From assembly GCA_037953745.1 (NCBI GenBank), contig JBAKBP010003183.1, positions 1 to 64,000 of the forward strand: 64,000 bases of DNA. Direction: 5' to 3'. Below the pieces are notes generated by a model. That model saw only the letters and a program-made list of their open reading frames with translations, had not been told where the DNA came from and did no database searches. The stretch comes from Lithodes maja (Eukaryota; Arthropoda; Malacostraca; Decapoda; Lithodidae). A program made the position numbers and the translations under genes. Shown one piece after another: positions 43,237 through 55,216 of this stretch (position 1 is the stretch's first letter; every line of letters starts with the position of its first letter).

Positions 43237-43998
43237 AACTGCCTTCAATTTAATGTACAGTATTGACAAACTTGGAAATAACACCTACCTGTACTTAGAT
43301 TGTGCTGCTATTACCGGATTTTACAACTAACCTATTTCTTTCTGTTGTCCAGTGAAAATCCTGTTCAACTAACTGTAGAATATAATTTTGTTTACCAGTG
43401 TCACTGCAGTCTCAAAATGTGTCCGTCCTTTTTTTTTACATTGAACAGGTGGAGCTTTCTCGTTTCTAGTTACGTAAATTTAGTAGTTTATCCCATGCCT
43501 TCTCTTTGTATTTACAGTACTATATTCAGTGTAACTCTTCCTAGTCTCTTACAATTTACACTGTTTTCTCCTTTTGTGAAAAAAAGAGGGATTGGAAAGA
43601 TTAACAATAACATACAGTAGGTAGCAAATTTTATGTCTATAGTGACAGCCAATAGTCCAGCATATTTGATAATTTGGCACACACTCCGCCAGATTGAAAT
43701 TCTTGTACAGTAATTTAACTATATACAGTAATGTACAGTATAGGTCATTTAAGTATAGCCAAATTGGAGTTACAATACAGTACAGTACTCCTATTTTACA
43801 GGTACAGTACTTGTTTAGCTCACATTTTAATAAATTCTCTTACACATTTAATCTTGTGGCATGCATGCAACATGATTTTCAGATTGGCCCATCAAATATT
43901 TCTGTCAGTGAATGATACTGCAAGTAAATTAGTTGCATTGGATCTCTGAAGAATTGGTTACTGTACCTGAAACAGGAATGGTTTAAATCTGTTTACAT

Positions 43999-44374
43999 CT
44001 ATCTATCTATTGCCGGACGCCTAACTCCCCTTACGAGGGTGGCCATACACAGAATGCCCCCAAGCGGACCTATTCCTTGTGAGAGGGACAACCCGAGCCA
44101 GTTTAGTGAAGGACTTACAGGATTGACCACTCAATTTAGGATCCGTCCAACTCCGAGGCCCTCTGTGTATCTTGTTAGCACTATTTTTCTACAGTGTTCG
44201 GCTAATCCATCCACTAACCTGCCTTACCCTTAGGTAAGCAGTACAGATTTGTATCAGGTTTACTCCCCTAGACAGGTTGCCAACCAAGGCTGACTAGTCC
44301 CATCCACCCGGATTTGTATAAGGTTGTCTCCTCTAGATGAGTTGCCGACCAAGGCTAACGAGTCCCATCCACCC
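43999..44374 (-). repeat. SINE-like retroposon with (TAGA)n tail, copy 3
   Basis: Full-length-like copy from TCTATCTATCTATTGCCGG to the second CGAGTCCCATCCACC word. Confidence 0.8.
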
Positions 44375-44865
44375 CAGTCTTATAATTTATGCATGCCAAT
44401 TTTATGGAAGAGGCATCTATTAGCAATGTTGCAAAGTAAAGGAGAAACCAATATATACTGTATATTTATATATTTTTGTATTAGATAGAATCCTATGTGG
44501 ATGTCTGTGTGCCAAATACAGGCTCTTATATATGTTTACCGTTAGATGGAGTAAAATTTGCGCACATTATCCCTTTCCTTCAGAGTCGATATTTATCCAT
44601 CTCTTCCTCTACATTTAAAATCTAGCGCTGTATTTTTTTTCCCCATTGGGTACAGAGTGTATATTTCTGCACTTTCTAATTGGGCCTAATGAAAATGTAG
44701 CTCATGTGGTATTCCAAATTTCTCATTAGACCCATTTCTCTTCTTTGAACTCGCTGAAACTTTGCTCTTACCACAACCCTCTCACTCTTTCCCTCCCTCA
44801 CACTGTTAGGCTTACTATAGTATACTTATAAATCTTATCTTTGCTACTTTATATATACCGGGTAC

Positions 44866-45084
44866 TATAGGTAGCGCCAGCGAACTTGACAATAATCTTG
44901 ACCCCGTAGCTTCTTATAACTCTAAATTAAGGAAAGCAATCGGGCTGATGTTTCTATAATTTGGGAAGAGTCCACCAGGAAATAAGTGTGGATATGTGCA
45001 GCCAGTTTGCTCAAGGTCCTTTTGAGTTCCAGAGAGGTCAGGGATCAAGATTATTGTCAAGTTCGTTGGCACTACCTATAGTAC
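44866..45084. repeat. Palindromic MITE, CTATAGGTAG-ended
   Basis: ACTATAGGTAGCGCCAGCGA and the inverted TTGGCACTACCTATAGTA bound arms that also share AACTTGACAATAATCTTGA (inverted TCAAGATTATTGTCAAGTT). Centre CTCTAAATTAAGGAAAGC...CGGGCTGATGTTTCTA. Same layout as 1213-1456. Confidence 0.85.
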
Positions 45085-45747
45085 TTTTAAACTTGGCAAT
45101 ATCTTAATGTCCTCCCATCATACAGTTTATCCTTTTTTCCTTTTGACAGTATTTCCTCACTTAAGGGGCTAGTTACGTTCCTGATGATAAGACTTTAAAT
45201 GTAGCAACCTTAAGAGGAGCAATTATTCTTGTCATATTTCCTGGCGATTGTACGCCATTTTCGTCTGATTTACAACTTTAAGTGAGGAATGCCTGTATTG
45301 TAACCTTTTCAATTTGTGTACAGTTGGCCAAATAAGTTGTGTCGTCGCTGTCATTACGTTTTGCTCGCTGTGTGATGTATTAATGTCTTGTCATTTGTTG
45401 AATAGGGTGTGTAAAGATAGGATTTTTTTTTTGTATATCTCACTCGAAACGATAAAACCTTAGATAGTGCTGATGCCAATTATTGATTGAAATATACCTG
45501 GTGCTGCAACATCACTTATTTGGGCAACTGTACCATAATCATAGATCTAATAATATCACGTATAACCTTTTAAATTTTTTCACAGTAATCATTAGATCTA
45601 ATTTGAATACAAAAAAAAATTATCCCCTTTCCTCACATTACGCTTTTTACCTAATGCATTTTAACCCCTTCCAGTTTTACTCTTTATCTTGAACATTTCA
45701 GCTTTTATCTCCCATTTCCCAGATAAATTTGAGTTCACTTTAATCTG

Positions 45748-45985
45748 GCTGGTCTAGTGCAGAGCGTCTTAGCTTTCTACCCAGGAGTCTTGAGTTCGCG
45801 CCCGCTCAAGTGTGATGGTTTTTCACTAGCCCTAGTTGATAATGTCTCCCTTGAGCAAGGCAATAGGTAATGATATCTCTTGGCTGTTACAGTGCTTATG
45901 AATCTCGGAGTGGAGGCTAGTGGGAGAGGGCGCTTAATAAAAGACCTGAAATTATTATCATTATTTATTACTATTATCTTTTTCC
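45748..45985 (+). repeat. tRNA-derived SINE with ATT-rich tail, copy 2
   Basis: GGCTGGTCTAGTGCAGAGCG (box A region), GAGTTCGCGCCC (box B), TTTTTCACTAGCC, CTTGAGCAAGGCAATAGG and an ATTATTATC tail match 3440-3684. Confidence 0.7.
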
Positions 45986-46421
45986 TATTAATAAAGTTGG
46001 AGCTCTCCCCATTACCTTCTTAATTCTGTCTCTCCCTTCATTATAGCTTTAATTTTGTAGTTGAATACAAGCTCACTTTATTCTCTTTAGACCTAATAAA
46101 GTTTTAATTCTCTATTAATAAAGTTTGAGTTCATCCTACTACTGTACCCTCTACTTTTCTTCCCCCTCTCACTCAACCATGGAATAATATTTATTTACTT
46201 TATTCCACTAATTTATATAGCAATTTAACTTCCATTATACTATCCCTCTTACTGTATTATAACATTTTTCTTGAACCTTATTCTGTATATTTTTTCCATT
46301 TCCTACTAAAATTTTAGTTCACTTTTTCACTTTCACCCCCCAAATTTTACTCTTTCCCGTTTCCTACACTCGCCCTCCCTCCCACCTGCCTACCCTACGA
46401 CCATGGCCTCCCACTCGACAG

Positions 46422-46524
46422 ATCCGTGGGCACAGCATAGCTAAGATCGACCCGCTCGGTATCAGCACGGTGGACGAGAGTCAGAGCAGGCAGCTGGTTG
46501 TCCGCAATTATATGAATCGGTTCA
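46422..46524 (+). CDS. OGDH: 2-oxoglutarate dehydrogenase E1, alternative exon 3b
   Basis: This 103-nt exon encodes 34 residues plus one base: IRGHSIAKIDPLGISTVDES...QLVVRNYMNRF. The acceptor is CCACTCGACAG ending at 46421 (phase 0) and the donor is TTCA|GTAAGT at 46524/46525 (phase 1). Relative to 3a it keeps RGH, A, DPLGI and VVRNY, while the middle differs in length and charge. IRGH.IAK.DPLGI is the commoner form in OGDH proteins, so this is probably the constitutive or ancestral version. It lies 6.4 kb downstream of 3a and 18 kb downstream of exon 2. The following exon must begin in phase 1 and is outside the window. Confidence 0.93.
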
Positions 46525-46682
46525 GTAAGTCTACGATGATATTATCCCACCCTACCCACCTCCTACACATACGATCACACCATCAGGAGAAAATCAGGCC
46601 ACCACTTTTTCCAGACTTTCTTTTGGCAACTCTGGTCTGGCAGTTTCTGAATTGAAGTTTAATAAGAATTCAGTTTGCTGTA

Positions 46683-47147
46683 CAGTAAAGCCCCTCTCAT
46701 GTGAACTAATTGGAGGGAGACCTCAACCAGAAGTGTGTGAAATTTCTTAGTGTTTCTCCCTTAAGTTTTTTAAAGCCTTTAACTTGGCTTACGGGAGTGG
46801 TGTGGAGTGGATATGGTGACACAGAGTTGGGTCTCGCACTGAAGGTCCCGGGATCGAATCACGGGTCTTCATGCTTCCTTTCGGACTTGATCCGACAGTG
46901 AGTGGTATTGCTTACACACAGTATATACAACGGTTTAACTTCCTTATCCATTACTTGGTGTAATGGCTCAGACGGACTCGATACCTTTGTTCAAACACTT
47001 CCCTTGACTTTGTCCAACAGAGGTGATAATCTGAATTATATACTGTATGTGTTATTTGCCCTTTATCCTAAAGGAGAGAGTATCATATACTTATTCTGAA
47101 AATCACGTTTCCCGATGCCCAAAATCCTAAGGAGAGGGATTTTACTG
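46683..47147. mobile_element. pogo/Tigger-like MITE, TA-flanked
   Basis: CAGTAAAGCCCCTCTC and the right complement CAGTAAAATCCCTCTC, each with an outer TA (46681-46682, 47148-47149); 465 bp. The interior has a tRNA-like stretch GGTCCCGGGATCGAATCACG near 46845 (box B-like), possibly an inserted SINE head. Confidence 0.7.
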
Positions 47148-47451
47148 TATGACTGCATTTTGTTCAGCTTTCTGCAGTTTTAGGTGGATTTAAACAAGAT
47201 TTGTTTCCTTAACTTTTATCTGCAACTCTGAATTGCTGCTTCCGAGATAAACTTTTTATAATACTTTCGTCACTCGTAATAATCTACCTTGAGTCTAGAA
47301 GCTGATATAAGTGCAAAATGTTGTCATTGTGGATCAGAAAGTTGCGTGAATATGCACCCCTGTAAATCCATCCTTATTGTGTGTTAGCATTGTTCACCTG
47401 ATGTACAAATTTCACAGTATCTCTTAGTTTTAATTTAATGTACCTATAATC

Positions 47452-47632
47452 TGTTTTTCCCCAGATGACAGTCAATTGCTATGTTTTCATCTCAATTACT
47501 CCGCTATTACAATTATGAAAACTTGGCATTAATATGGCACAGAGACCGTGTAGTTTCATATTATTCCAGTATGAATCGAGAAATCGGCTACTAAAGGAAA
47601 TTTACCTTTAGCTGAAAACAAGCGGGCTATAT
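47452..47632. repeat. CAGCTGA-type MITE, copy 3
   Basis: CCAGATGACAGTCAATTGCT, TCAATTACTCCGCTATTAC, GTAGTTTCATATTATTCCAG and AGAAATCGGCTACTAAAGG correspond to the 6650-6875 copy. Opposite end TTTACCTTTAGCTGAAAAC. Confidence 0.6.
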
Positions 47633-47660
47633 GTCCATATATGCTTTCTATGAAATCACT

Positions 47661-47893
47661 TTAGCCCTTTCAGTTCCGGGGGTTGCCGTTTAGTAATCAA
47701 AATAGAATTATCTTACTGTACTCTCATAATTACCTCCCCAAAATTACAGTAGTTTTCTGCCCACAACTTGCTCAAAGACAACTGCAGAGGTTGAAGTAAT
47801 TAAACTAAAGGTTTCTAAACACCCCTGATGGTCACAAAGTTTAAAGTATCCCTTAAGGACGCGATCGCGTCCATACGTGCGTGAAAGGGTTAA
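47661..47893. mobile_element. Short piggyBac-type MITE (degenerate left TTAA)
   Basis: CCCTTTCAGTTCCGGG at 47665 and right complement CCCTTTCACGCACGTATGG, with TTAA at 47890-47893 and TTAG on the left. Confidence 0.5.
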
Positions 47894-48282
47894 TGATCGA
47901 TGTAGCCATGATAAAGTCCGAGAAAGTGGTGGTGTGCGTTCTCTTACATCTGTCCTGCCTGCCTGCTGTCTCTCCACCCTGCTTTAACTGATCTGGATGG
48001 TAAAGTCTGCTGTATGGCTGGTATCACACAAGAGCTTTTTCCCCTAACTTTTATCGTATATTCTTGTCTGTTAGCTGAAGAGTTGAACTTTTATGCAATT
48101 CAGTTAGTCTTGGTCCCACGCATAGGATTGCAGTGACCATGGCTGTCTCCCTATTCTGTCCTGTAAATGAATCCATCTTCAGTCGAGTTTCCAATGCTCA
48201 AACAAACGATCCCCAAAAGTACCAATGGAAGGTTAACAATGAAAGCTCTCATGTGATACTCTCCTATAACTCCACTTTGTTG

Positions 48283-48690
48283 TCTTAAGGGGGGTCACCT
48301 GTTTTTGTTTCCTCTTTCTCTCCTTTTCTCTCTTTCTCTCCTTTTCTCTCTTTCTCTCCTTTTCTCTCTTTCTCTGGCTTGTATCCATTCGGCCCCATTC
48401 AGCCAACTGTTTTAAGACTTTTATCCCCATCCAGGTATCGATTTCTTCCTGGCGAGCGATAGCAAGCCAGCATTGTATGGAGAAATCCAGCTTCGCCTTA
48501 GACATTTTTCTATTGAAAAATATACAAATTTAGCTTGCTGTCAAAACAAAAATACATATATGCTGGCTCGCTTTCTATTGACACCTGGATGGGGGTAAAA
48601 GTCTTGAAACAGTAGGCTGAATGGGGCCGAATAGATACAATCCAAAGAGAGGGAGAGAAGGAGAAAAAAAGCGAGGTGGTCCCCCTTAAT
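48283..48690. repeat. TTTAAGGGG-family element with pyrimidine tandem repeat
   Basis: CTTAAGGGGGGTCACCTG at 48284 and CCCCCTTAATGC complement at 48690 are inverted. In between, CTTTCTCTCCTTTTCTCT (18 bp) is repeated about four times (48310-48375). GGCGAGCGATAGCAAGCC plus GACATTTTTCTATTGAAAAA match the 12884 family. The 48390-48440 and 48590-48650 segments are inverted copies. Confidence 0.65.
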
Positions 48691-48941
48691 GCTTTTTGTT
48701 GATTTGTGCTGCTGACTACTGCCTGCTGCTGCTGCTGTTGCTGTTTCTGTATAACAAAGGGGTCCAGACATTTGGCAAAGTTAATCCTTTGTATTTTTGT
48801 GTTCTTTTGAATTGTAGTTGGTGTTTATTTATATATCCGTGTCACTTAGTCTGTTAGAGGCATGGTTTATTACATGTTAGTTAGTGATTTGGGATAAAAT
48901 CCATTTTGTGTCAATATTTGTATTTAAAAATCAACTGTACA

Positions 48942-49289
48942 CTGAGTAGGGTCTCACATAAAACGAGTATATGGTCGATAAACGAGGGCGTTTTATGCGA
49001 TTTAGTTTTATGTGAACACAGCATTTTGGTGGCCCAATATCGTCAATGTTCACTGGAAGCGTAAATTTCCGTCGGGAGCGTATGATATTTTGTACGTTTT
49101 GTACGATATTTCGGCGTTCTATATGAAAGCGTACGATATTTCGGCGCTCTATATGAAAACTCCTCGGATTTGCCCCACTTTGGCAGCGGACTCGTTTTAT
49201 GTGATCACATTCGTTCTGATCGAAAATTAAATATTAATATTTTAGGTCGGTCGTTTTAATCGAGACTCGTTTTATGCGGGACCCTACTG
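48942..49289. mobile_element. TA-flanked MITE with AGTAGGGTC ends
   Basis: TGAGTAGGGTCTCACATAAA at the left and complement CAGTAGGGTCCCGCATAAAA at the right, continuing ACGAG; TA follows the right end. GTACGATATTTCGGCG occurs twice in the interior. No transposase. Confidence 0.7.
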
Positions 49290-49715
49290 TACTTCACTAT
49301 TTTGAGAAAGTTTAATATGCAGGACAGTAAGCCCTTGCTTGGTGCATATCCAGGGAGCATAGAGTTACTATTATCGACTTCACTTATCTATTGGTCATAT
49401 TATTTAACGGCTGCATAAGGAAATTACACCTCAAAGGCAATCTTAAAAAAATGCCCTTCTTTATAATAGATTCTTGGGGTGTATTCAATTTCATGTGGCT
49501 AACTGTACATTACTGCTAATATATCTGTGGAGCTGGAAGTTCATCTTATCTGTGCTGTACTATCCAATTAAAGCGCAATATTAAGTAAACCGGGATGAAG
49601 CTGTAATATTGACAATAAGTATTGTACCGTATCTCCCATGGTACCTGTTATAAGTTTTGAAGCACCTACACAACTATTTTTTTTTGTTAATATTCAGATT
49701 TAGCATACCAATTAT

Positions 49716-49830
49716 AATGTAAAACTTGCAAAATAAACAAACCAAAACTTATACGAACATAGTAAAATGACAAAACAACTAATCAAAATCGCTATGTGGA
49801 AACAACGCTTAAGTAAAATAATAATACCAG
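49716..49830. repeat. Dispersed TGTAAAACTTGCAAA repeat, copy 4
   Basis: TGTAAAACTTGCAAAATAAA...AATCGCTATGTGGAAACAAC, just upstream of the I-type LINE insertion. Confidence 0.7.
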
Positions 49831-49861
49831 AACAAAGTATGACAATAAAAGCTTTGTCCTG

Positions 49862-51406
49862 ATCCCCGCTTCCATCCGTCTCGGGGGTCGTCCTTTCGCG
49901 GATTGCGCCGACCTCGTCAAGGACATCGTTGTCGCTCAAGACCACAAGGTGGTTAGTGTGGTGTGCTACACTATCCCTCCTCGCGACCTTCGCCGCCATC
50001 CCGCTAACATTGCCAAGATCTCTTTTGATGGACTTTCCCTTCCTGCCCATGTTATTGTCGGTGGTACTCGCCTCCCCGTGACTGCGTCTCTTCCCCGTCC
50101 ACTCCAGTGTCGCAGCTGCTGGCGTTTCGGCCACCCGGCTAAGTTCTGCCGTACAGCCGCTGAGAGCCCACTCTGCCCGCGCTGTGCGCAGTCCGGACAT
50201 GCCGTTGGCGAATGTCAGTCAACGTCCCAGTTCTGCCTTAATTGCCACGGGTCTCATTCGGCCGACTCTAAGATTTGCCCCGTTCATCTGTTCGAGTCTG
50301 AGGTTGCTGTCCTCAAAGCGAGACACGGCCTTACGCTCACCGCAGCCCGCCAAGAGGCTCGTCGCTTGGGCTTCACCCCTCAGTCATTTTCCAAGACTCT
50401 GTCTCCTCCCTCCTCTTCTTTGCCTCCCTCTACCACGCCCCCCCCTTTTTCTGGTTCCTCGGTTCCTTCCACCGCCTCCGCTCCCTCCGTCCCCCCGGTC
50501 GCACCAGTTTCGTCATCTGCCTCCCTTCCTTCTACCGGTGCTTCTCCTGGATTTTCTCCTTCCTCCTCTTCAGTCTCCTCCGTTCGTCCTTCCGTCTCCT
50601 CCGTTCGTCCTTCCGTCTCTTCCTTTTCTGTCCCTTTGTCTAACACTTTCTCTGTTCTCAGTCCTTCTCCTACTTCTGCCCCTTCCTCTTGCTCTCTTCC
50701 TTGTTCCTCCTCTTCTAGTCTCCCTCCACGCTCTCACCGTTTCAAGCCTCCCCCCCGTTCTCAGTCATCTTCCTCTTCTAGTCGCCCCAAATCTCCTACT
50801 CGCTCTAAACTTCCCTTCTCCTCTACCAAACGGGCTCCTGTGCTCCGTTCTTCCTCGCCCGCTTCCTCTTTTAAACGTAAGGGTGGTCTCCGTGATGTGC
50901 GGTGCTCAAGTCCCTGCGAGAAGAAGAAGAAGTCGCCTCCTTCTCCTGTTTCCCTTTCTCCTCTCTCCGTCCAGTCTCCTCCTCCTCCCGTCCCTGCATC
51001 CCTAGATTTCTCCTAAGAAACCCTACCTCAGATTGACGAATTTATCCGTTCTTCCCACCCACCACCTTCTACTGTTCACGCCGAAGTTCATCCTACCCCC
51101 TCTTCTCTCCCCCCTACCCCTCTCCCGCCTTCCCCTCTCCCGCCTTCCCCTGCCCCGTCCTTTTCCTCCACTCCCCCTTCTGGCCTTCCTCCGGGCCCTC
51201 CTCCTCTTCCTCCTCCTGACCCTCCCCCTCTTCCTTCTCCTGCCCTTACCCCCTCCTTCTCTTCCCACCCGCCGTCCGTCCTTCTTCCCTCTTCCGGCCC
51301 TCCTCCTTCCTCTCCTCTTTCTCTGTTAGACCTCCGTATGCCCCCCGGTTTCCAGTCTTCCCCTTCAACGTCTTCTCCAATTCCTGCTCTTATTTCCCAT
51401 CGTTAG
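49862..51406 (+). pseudogene. LINE ORF1 (gag-like, CCHC zinc knuckles), interrupted
   Basis: The frame is open from the truncated 5' boundary at 49862. It encodes a nucleic-acid-binding protein of the non-LTR type: a RRM-like region (VVSVVCYTIPPRDLRRHPAN...), then three CCHC-type knuckles in CRSCWRFGHPAKFC, CPRCAQSGHAVGEC and CLNCHGSHSADSKIC (50110-50280). A helical segment EVAVLKARHGLTLTAARQEA and a long Ser/Pro-rich tail follow. An in-frame TAA at 51014-51016 interrupts it, after which the same frame continues for 129 codons of Pro/Ser-rich sequence to a TAG at 51404-51406; a single-base change is the simplest explanation. The gag protein would coat the LINE RNA. Confidence 0.85.
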
Positions 51407-51527
51407 CCTCTCTTGGCTATATTTTCCACCCACGGTGTTACCTGTATTTTGTAAATATGTCGTATATAGTGTACGTCTTTTCTTCCCTCTTGTACGCGTC
51501 TTCTTTTTAATCTTTTTTGTGTTTATA

Positions 51528-52049
51528 ATGTCCATTTTACAATGGAACATTCGTAGTTTTGCAGCACATCGTGTTGATCTTCGTTACCTTATCTCTAGGT
51601 TTAGCCCACTTGTTATTAGTTTACAAGAATCGCGTTTATCTAATGCCCCCTCCCCAATTCCTTTTTACTCCTATATAAGTTCTCCCCATTCCCAGTATGC
51701 TACTTGCCTCCTCGTACATCTTGATGTCCCAGTGTCTCGGTTAACTATCCGTACCTCTCTTAAATGCACGCTTGCCAGAGTGTTCCTTTCCCGCTGGCTT
51801 ACAGTAGTTTCCATATACCTTTCCCCCTCGATCCCGCTCGATGTTCCAGAATTAAACAGGATCCTTTCTCTATTACCTCCACCTTTCCTCCTTTTAGGGG
51901 ATTTTAATTGCAGGCATTCCCTGTGGGGTGACTCTACCGTTAATACACGGGGTCGTTCCCTTGAGGCTCTGATTCGTACACACGATTTATTTCTTTTAAA
52001 CACTGGTTCCTCTACGCATTTTGATAGCGGCACCCGTACCTTCTCATGT
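51528..52049 (+). pseudogene. LINE ORF2, endonuclease part
   Basis: Starts at the ATG at 51528, 121 bp after the end of ORF1. The APE-type endonuclease motifs are visible: MSILQWNIRSF, VISLQESRL, LLGDFNCRHSLWG and SGTRTFS. The frame then shifts: the continuation IDLSLCSP...ATDHFPIVL is in another frame from about 52052. Endonuclease nicking of the target site starts target-primed reverse transcription; this copy cannot make the full protein without a frame change. Confidence 0.85.
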
Positions 52050-52051
52050 AG

Positions 52052-55000
52052 ATTGACTTGTCTCTGTGTTCCCCTACACTATCCTTGGATTTTACTTGGA
52101 AGGTCTTTAATGATTACTGTGCGACTGACCACTTCCCGATTGTCCTCTCCCCTACGTCTTACTCCCCAGTGCCACGCCCTCCCCGTTGGTGTTTCGATCG
52201 TGCCGACTGGACATCTTTCGCTGATCTCGCCGTTCCGTCTAATCCGACCCCTGCTTTCCCGGACCCTGATGCCATGCTTACCAGTTTCCTGATGTTTGTG
52301 CTCCATGCTGCCTATACTTTTATTCCACGCACCACTCGGAGTATGTCTTCTAAGTGTGTACCGTGGTGGACTGCTCAGTGCACTTCGGCTTTACGCAATA
52401 AAAGAGCCAAGTGGAAGAGTTTCCGTCGGAAAAAAGGCTCTCCATATGAGCGGGATGCGTATACTCTTTTCAAACAGGCTAATGCCGTCTTCCGTCGTAC
52501 AATCCGCTCTGCTAAAAAATCTAGCTGGATGTCGTATGCCTCTACTATCAACGCAGATACACCTGTTCCGCAAGTCTGGGCTCGCGTCAGGAAGATTGCA
52601 GGGAAACATGCGCCTACGCCGGCCCCTGTCCTCCATACCAACACTGGCATTGTGGGCGATCCGTCTCTGGTGGCCAATATGTTGGGACAACATTTCAGTG
52701 ATGTTAGCACTGGCTCCCATCTCCCGCCCTCCTTCCAGATGCATAAACGCCGTTCTGAACTTAGGCGACTTGACTTCGCCTTATCATCTGATCAGTTTTT
52801 CAATGCCCCCTTCTCCCGGGCTGAGCTTGAGTCTAGCCTGGGAGCCTGTAAGGATACATGTGAAGGCCCTGACGGTGTCCATTACTTGATGCTGAAGCAC
52901 TTATCTCCACCTGCGCTTGGCTTTCTCTTGTCCATCTACAACCGTCTGTGGTCCACAGGCTTTTTTCCGGCTGGGTGGAGACATGCCATCCTTCTCCCAT
53001 TCCTTAAGCCGGGTAAGTCAGGCCATGCACCAGCAGATTACCGTCCCATTGCCCTGGTCAGTTGTGTCGGCAAATTATTAGAACGCATGGTTCACTCCCG
53101 CTTAATGTGGCTCCTGGAATCAAGAAGCATCCTGTCACCTTTTCAATATGGCTTTCGCAAGGGCCGTAGTACTTTGGACCCATTATTGAGATTGGCGACT
53201 TCTATCCGCGATGCCTTTTCGGACACTAAGTCGGTTTTAGCTGTATTCTTCGATCTTGAAAAAGCGTATGATACTGCCTGGAAATACAACATCCTTCGTA
53301 CCCTTTTACGTTCTGGTGTGTCTGGCAACATGGCGGTATTCTTGCAGAACTTTCTCCGTGATCGTACTTTCCGAGTCAAGCTTCAGAATACATTCTCACG
53401 AACATACCCCCAACACGACGGTGTCCCACAGGGTTGTGTTCTTAGTACCATCCTTTTTATCCTAGCTATTAATGGTATTATTTCTTCCCTCCCTCTTGGT
53501 GTCCGTGCTTCTTTGTATGTGGACGACTTCGCTATTTACGCTGTGGGTTTGGATATCGCTGCCCTACAACATCTCATGCAGCGGGCCATTGATGCAGCTG
53601 CGCAGTGGGCTACGGCCCATGGTTTTCGGTTTTCGCCCTCGAAATCTTGTGCCGTCGTCTTCACAAAACGCCATACAGTCCCGCATCCTGTTCTTACGTT
53701 GTATAACCGCCCTCTGCCTTACAGGTCCTCCGCTCCATTCTTGGGTCTCATTTTCGATACTCGGTTGACATGGTACCCGCACATTACTTCGTTACTGACC
53801 TCCACCACCCGACGGCTTCAACTCTTACAAACCCTTAGCCACTTGTCTTGGGGTGCGGACCGGACGACTCTTCTGCGCCTCCATACAACGCTTATTCTCT
53901 CCAAGATCGATTATGGCTGCCAGGTATATGCCTCCGCTGCGCGTACAAACCTTAAGCGCCTAGACTCCCTTCACCATCACGGTCTGCGCTTGTCGCTAGG
54001 GGCTTTTCGCTCTACTCCGGTTATTAGCCTTTATGCTGAGTCGGGTGTCCCACCGCTATCATCCAGGCGGGATAAACTGACCCTTCGATGTCATCTTCGC
54101 CTTCTGCAACACAGTTCGGCTGGTTTTCCTCCCACGGCTTGCGGCTTAGCCCCATCAGTGTCTGCTACTTCGTTCCCCGGTCGGGTTTCTGCTTTACTGG
54201 CCTCCTTCTCTTTTCCCATTCCATCGGTGCTACCCCTCCGACAGTCGGAGTTCCCCCCATGGCTACTCCCTCGCCCTACCGTTTGTACAGCTGCCCTTCC
54301 CCCCTCTAAGGCCTCTTCAACCCCACAGTTGCTTTATGCTCAGTTTACGGAACATCTGCTACGCCACTCTTCAGCCGTTCCAGTGTACACTGATGGTTCC
54401 AAGACCTCCGCCGGTACAGGGTTTGCGGTTGTGTTCCCGGACCGGACCTTCCAACGTCACATCCAATCATGTGCTAGTGTCTTTACGGCAGAGTTATTTG
54501 CTATTTTATTTGCCCTACGTACTATTTTTTGTTCACACCTGCATACCTTTGTAATTTTTAGTGACTCCCTTAGTGCTCTTCAGAGTATTCAGTCTCTTCC
54601 CGCTGTTAACCCCTTAGTGCTGGAGATTCAAGAATGGTTGTTCCGCATCGCTACTAAATTGAAGTCCCTGTCTTTCTGTTGGGTCCCGAGTCATGTTGGT
54701 GTGCCTGGCAATGAGCGGGTTGATTTTTTCGCCCGCTCTGCTTTTACCTCTCACCGACTCGTGCCACGACGTATTCCTGCATCTGATTACTTCCCGCGTG
54801 TTACTCAATTACTACGTCAGCGCTGGCAGGACGAATGGACCTCCATGAGGGTGTCTGATGTCAAACTGCGTTCTGTCAAACCTTCCGTCCTCCCTTGGAA
54901 GTCTTCCTCTCATCGCAATCGTCGATGGGAGACCGCTCTAGCCCGTCTTCGGCTCGGCCACACCAGGCTCACGCATGGTCATTTGATGTCCTGTGATGTC

Positions 55001-55216
55001 CCCACGCTCTGTCCTTGCTGCCATATTCCAGTGTCTGTCCAGCATCTCCTGATCGACTGTCCGCGTTTCTCCAATGCCCGACGGCAGGCATTCCCCTTCA
55101 TATCCTCCCTTAATCGCCCCCTTGTCTTAGCCGATTTGCTCGGAGAGTCCCCCACTTTCTCCCTCCCACATCTTATGCTGTTTCTCCTCCATACCCGTCT
55201 CCTTCAGCTTCTTTAA
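52052..55216 (+). pseudogene. LINE ORF2, reverse transcriptase, RNase H and zinc region
   Basis: About 1054 residues without a stop. The end of the endonuclease (ATDHFPIV) is followed by the RT fingers (PAGWRHAILLPFLKPGK, DYRPIALVS), FDLEKAYDTAW, DGVPQGCVLSTILF and the catalytic YVDDFAIY near 53515. RNase H follows at 54380-54760: VYTDGSKTSAGTGFAVV, AELFAILFAL, FSDSLSALQ and WVPSHVGVPGNERVD, with the D-E-D-H/D residues present. A C-terminal CPCC...HLLIDC zinc motif (55013-55060) closes the protein. Presence of RNase H and the gag type point to the I clade group. The domain set is complete; only the upstream frameshift prevents a single polyprotein. Confidence 0.9.

Larger units (their letters stand above)
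25813..46524 (+). other. OGDH: OGDH gene, 5' part (continues beyond window)
   Basis: Span of the supported exons: a splice acceptor TTTCCCACAG ends at 25812, coding exons are 25844-26056 and 28115-28348, and two alternative exons lie at 39944-40064 and 46422-46524. Intron 1 is about 2.06 kb. The intron to the distal alternative exon is 18 kb and filled with mobile elements. No exon encoding the next conserved segment was found up to 64000, so the downstream intron exceeds 17 kb. Any 5' non-coding exon and the promoter upstream of 25812 were not identified. Confidence 0.9.

Noticed and set aside
46820..46900. tRNA-like GGTCCCGGGATCGAATCACG segment as a tRNA gene
   Set aside because: Only a box B-like word is convincing and it lies inside a TA-flanked MITE.
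48283..48400. Lys/Glu/Arg-rich coiled-coil-like frame
   Set aside because: Produced by an 18-bp CTTTCTCTCCTTTTCTCT tandem repeat read on the opposite strand.
50380..51329. Overlapping Pro/Leu- and Glu-rich frames in the LINE ORF1 tail
   Set aside because: Pyrimidine-rich strand bias keeps several frames open; only the frame with CCHC knuckles is the real ORF1.
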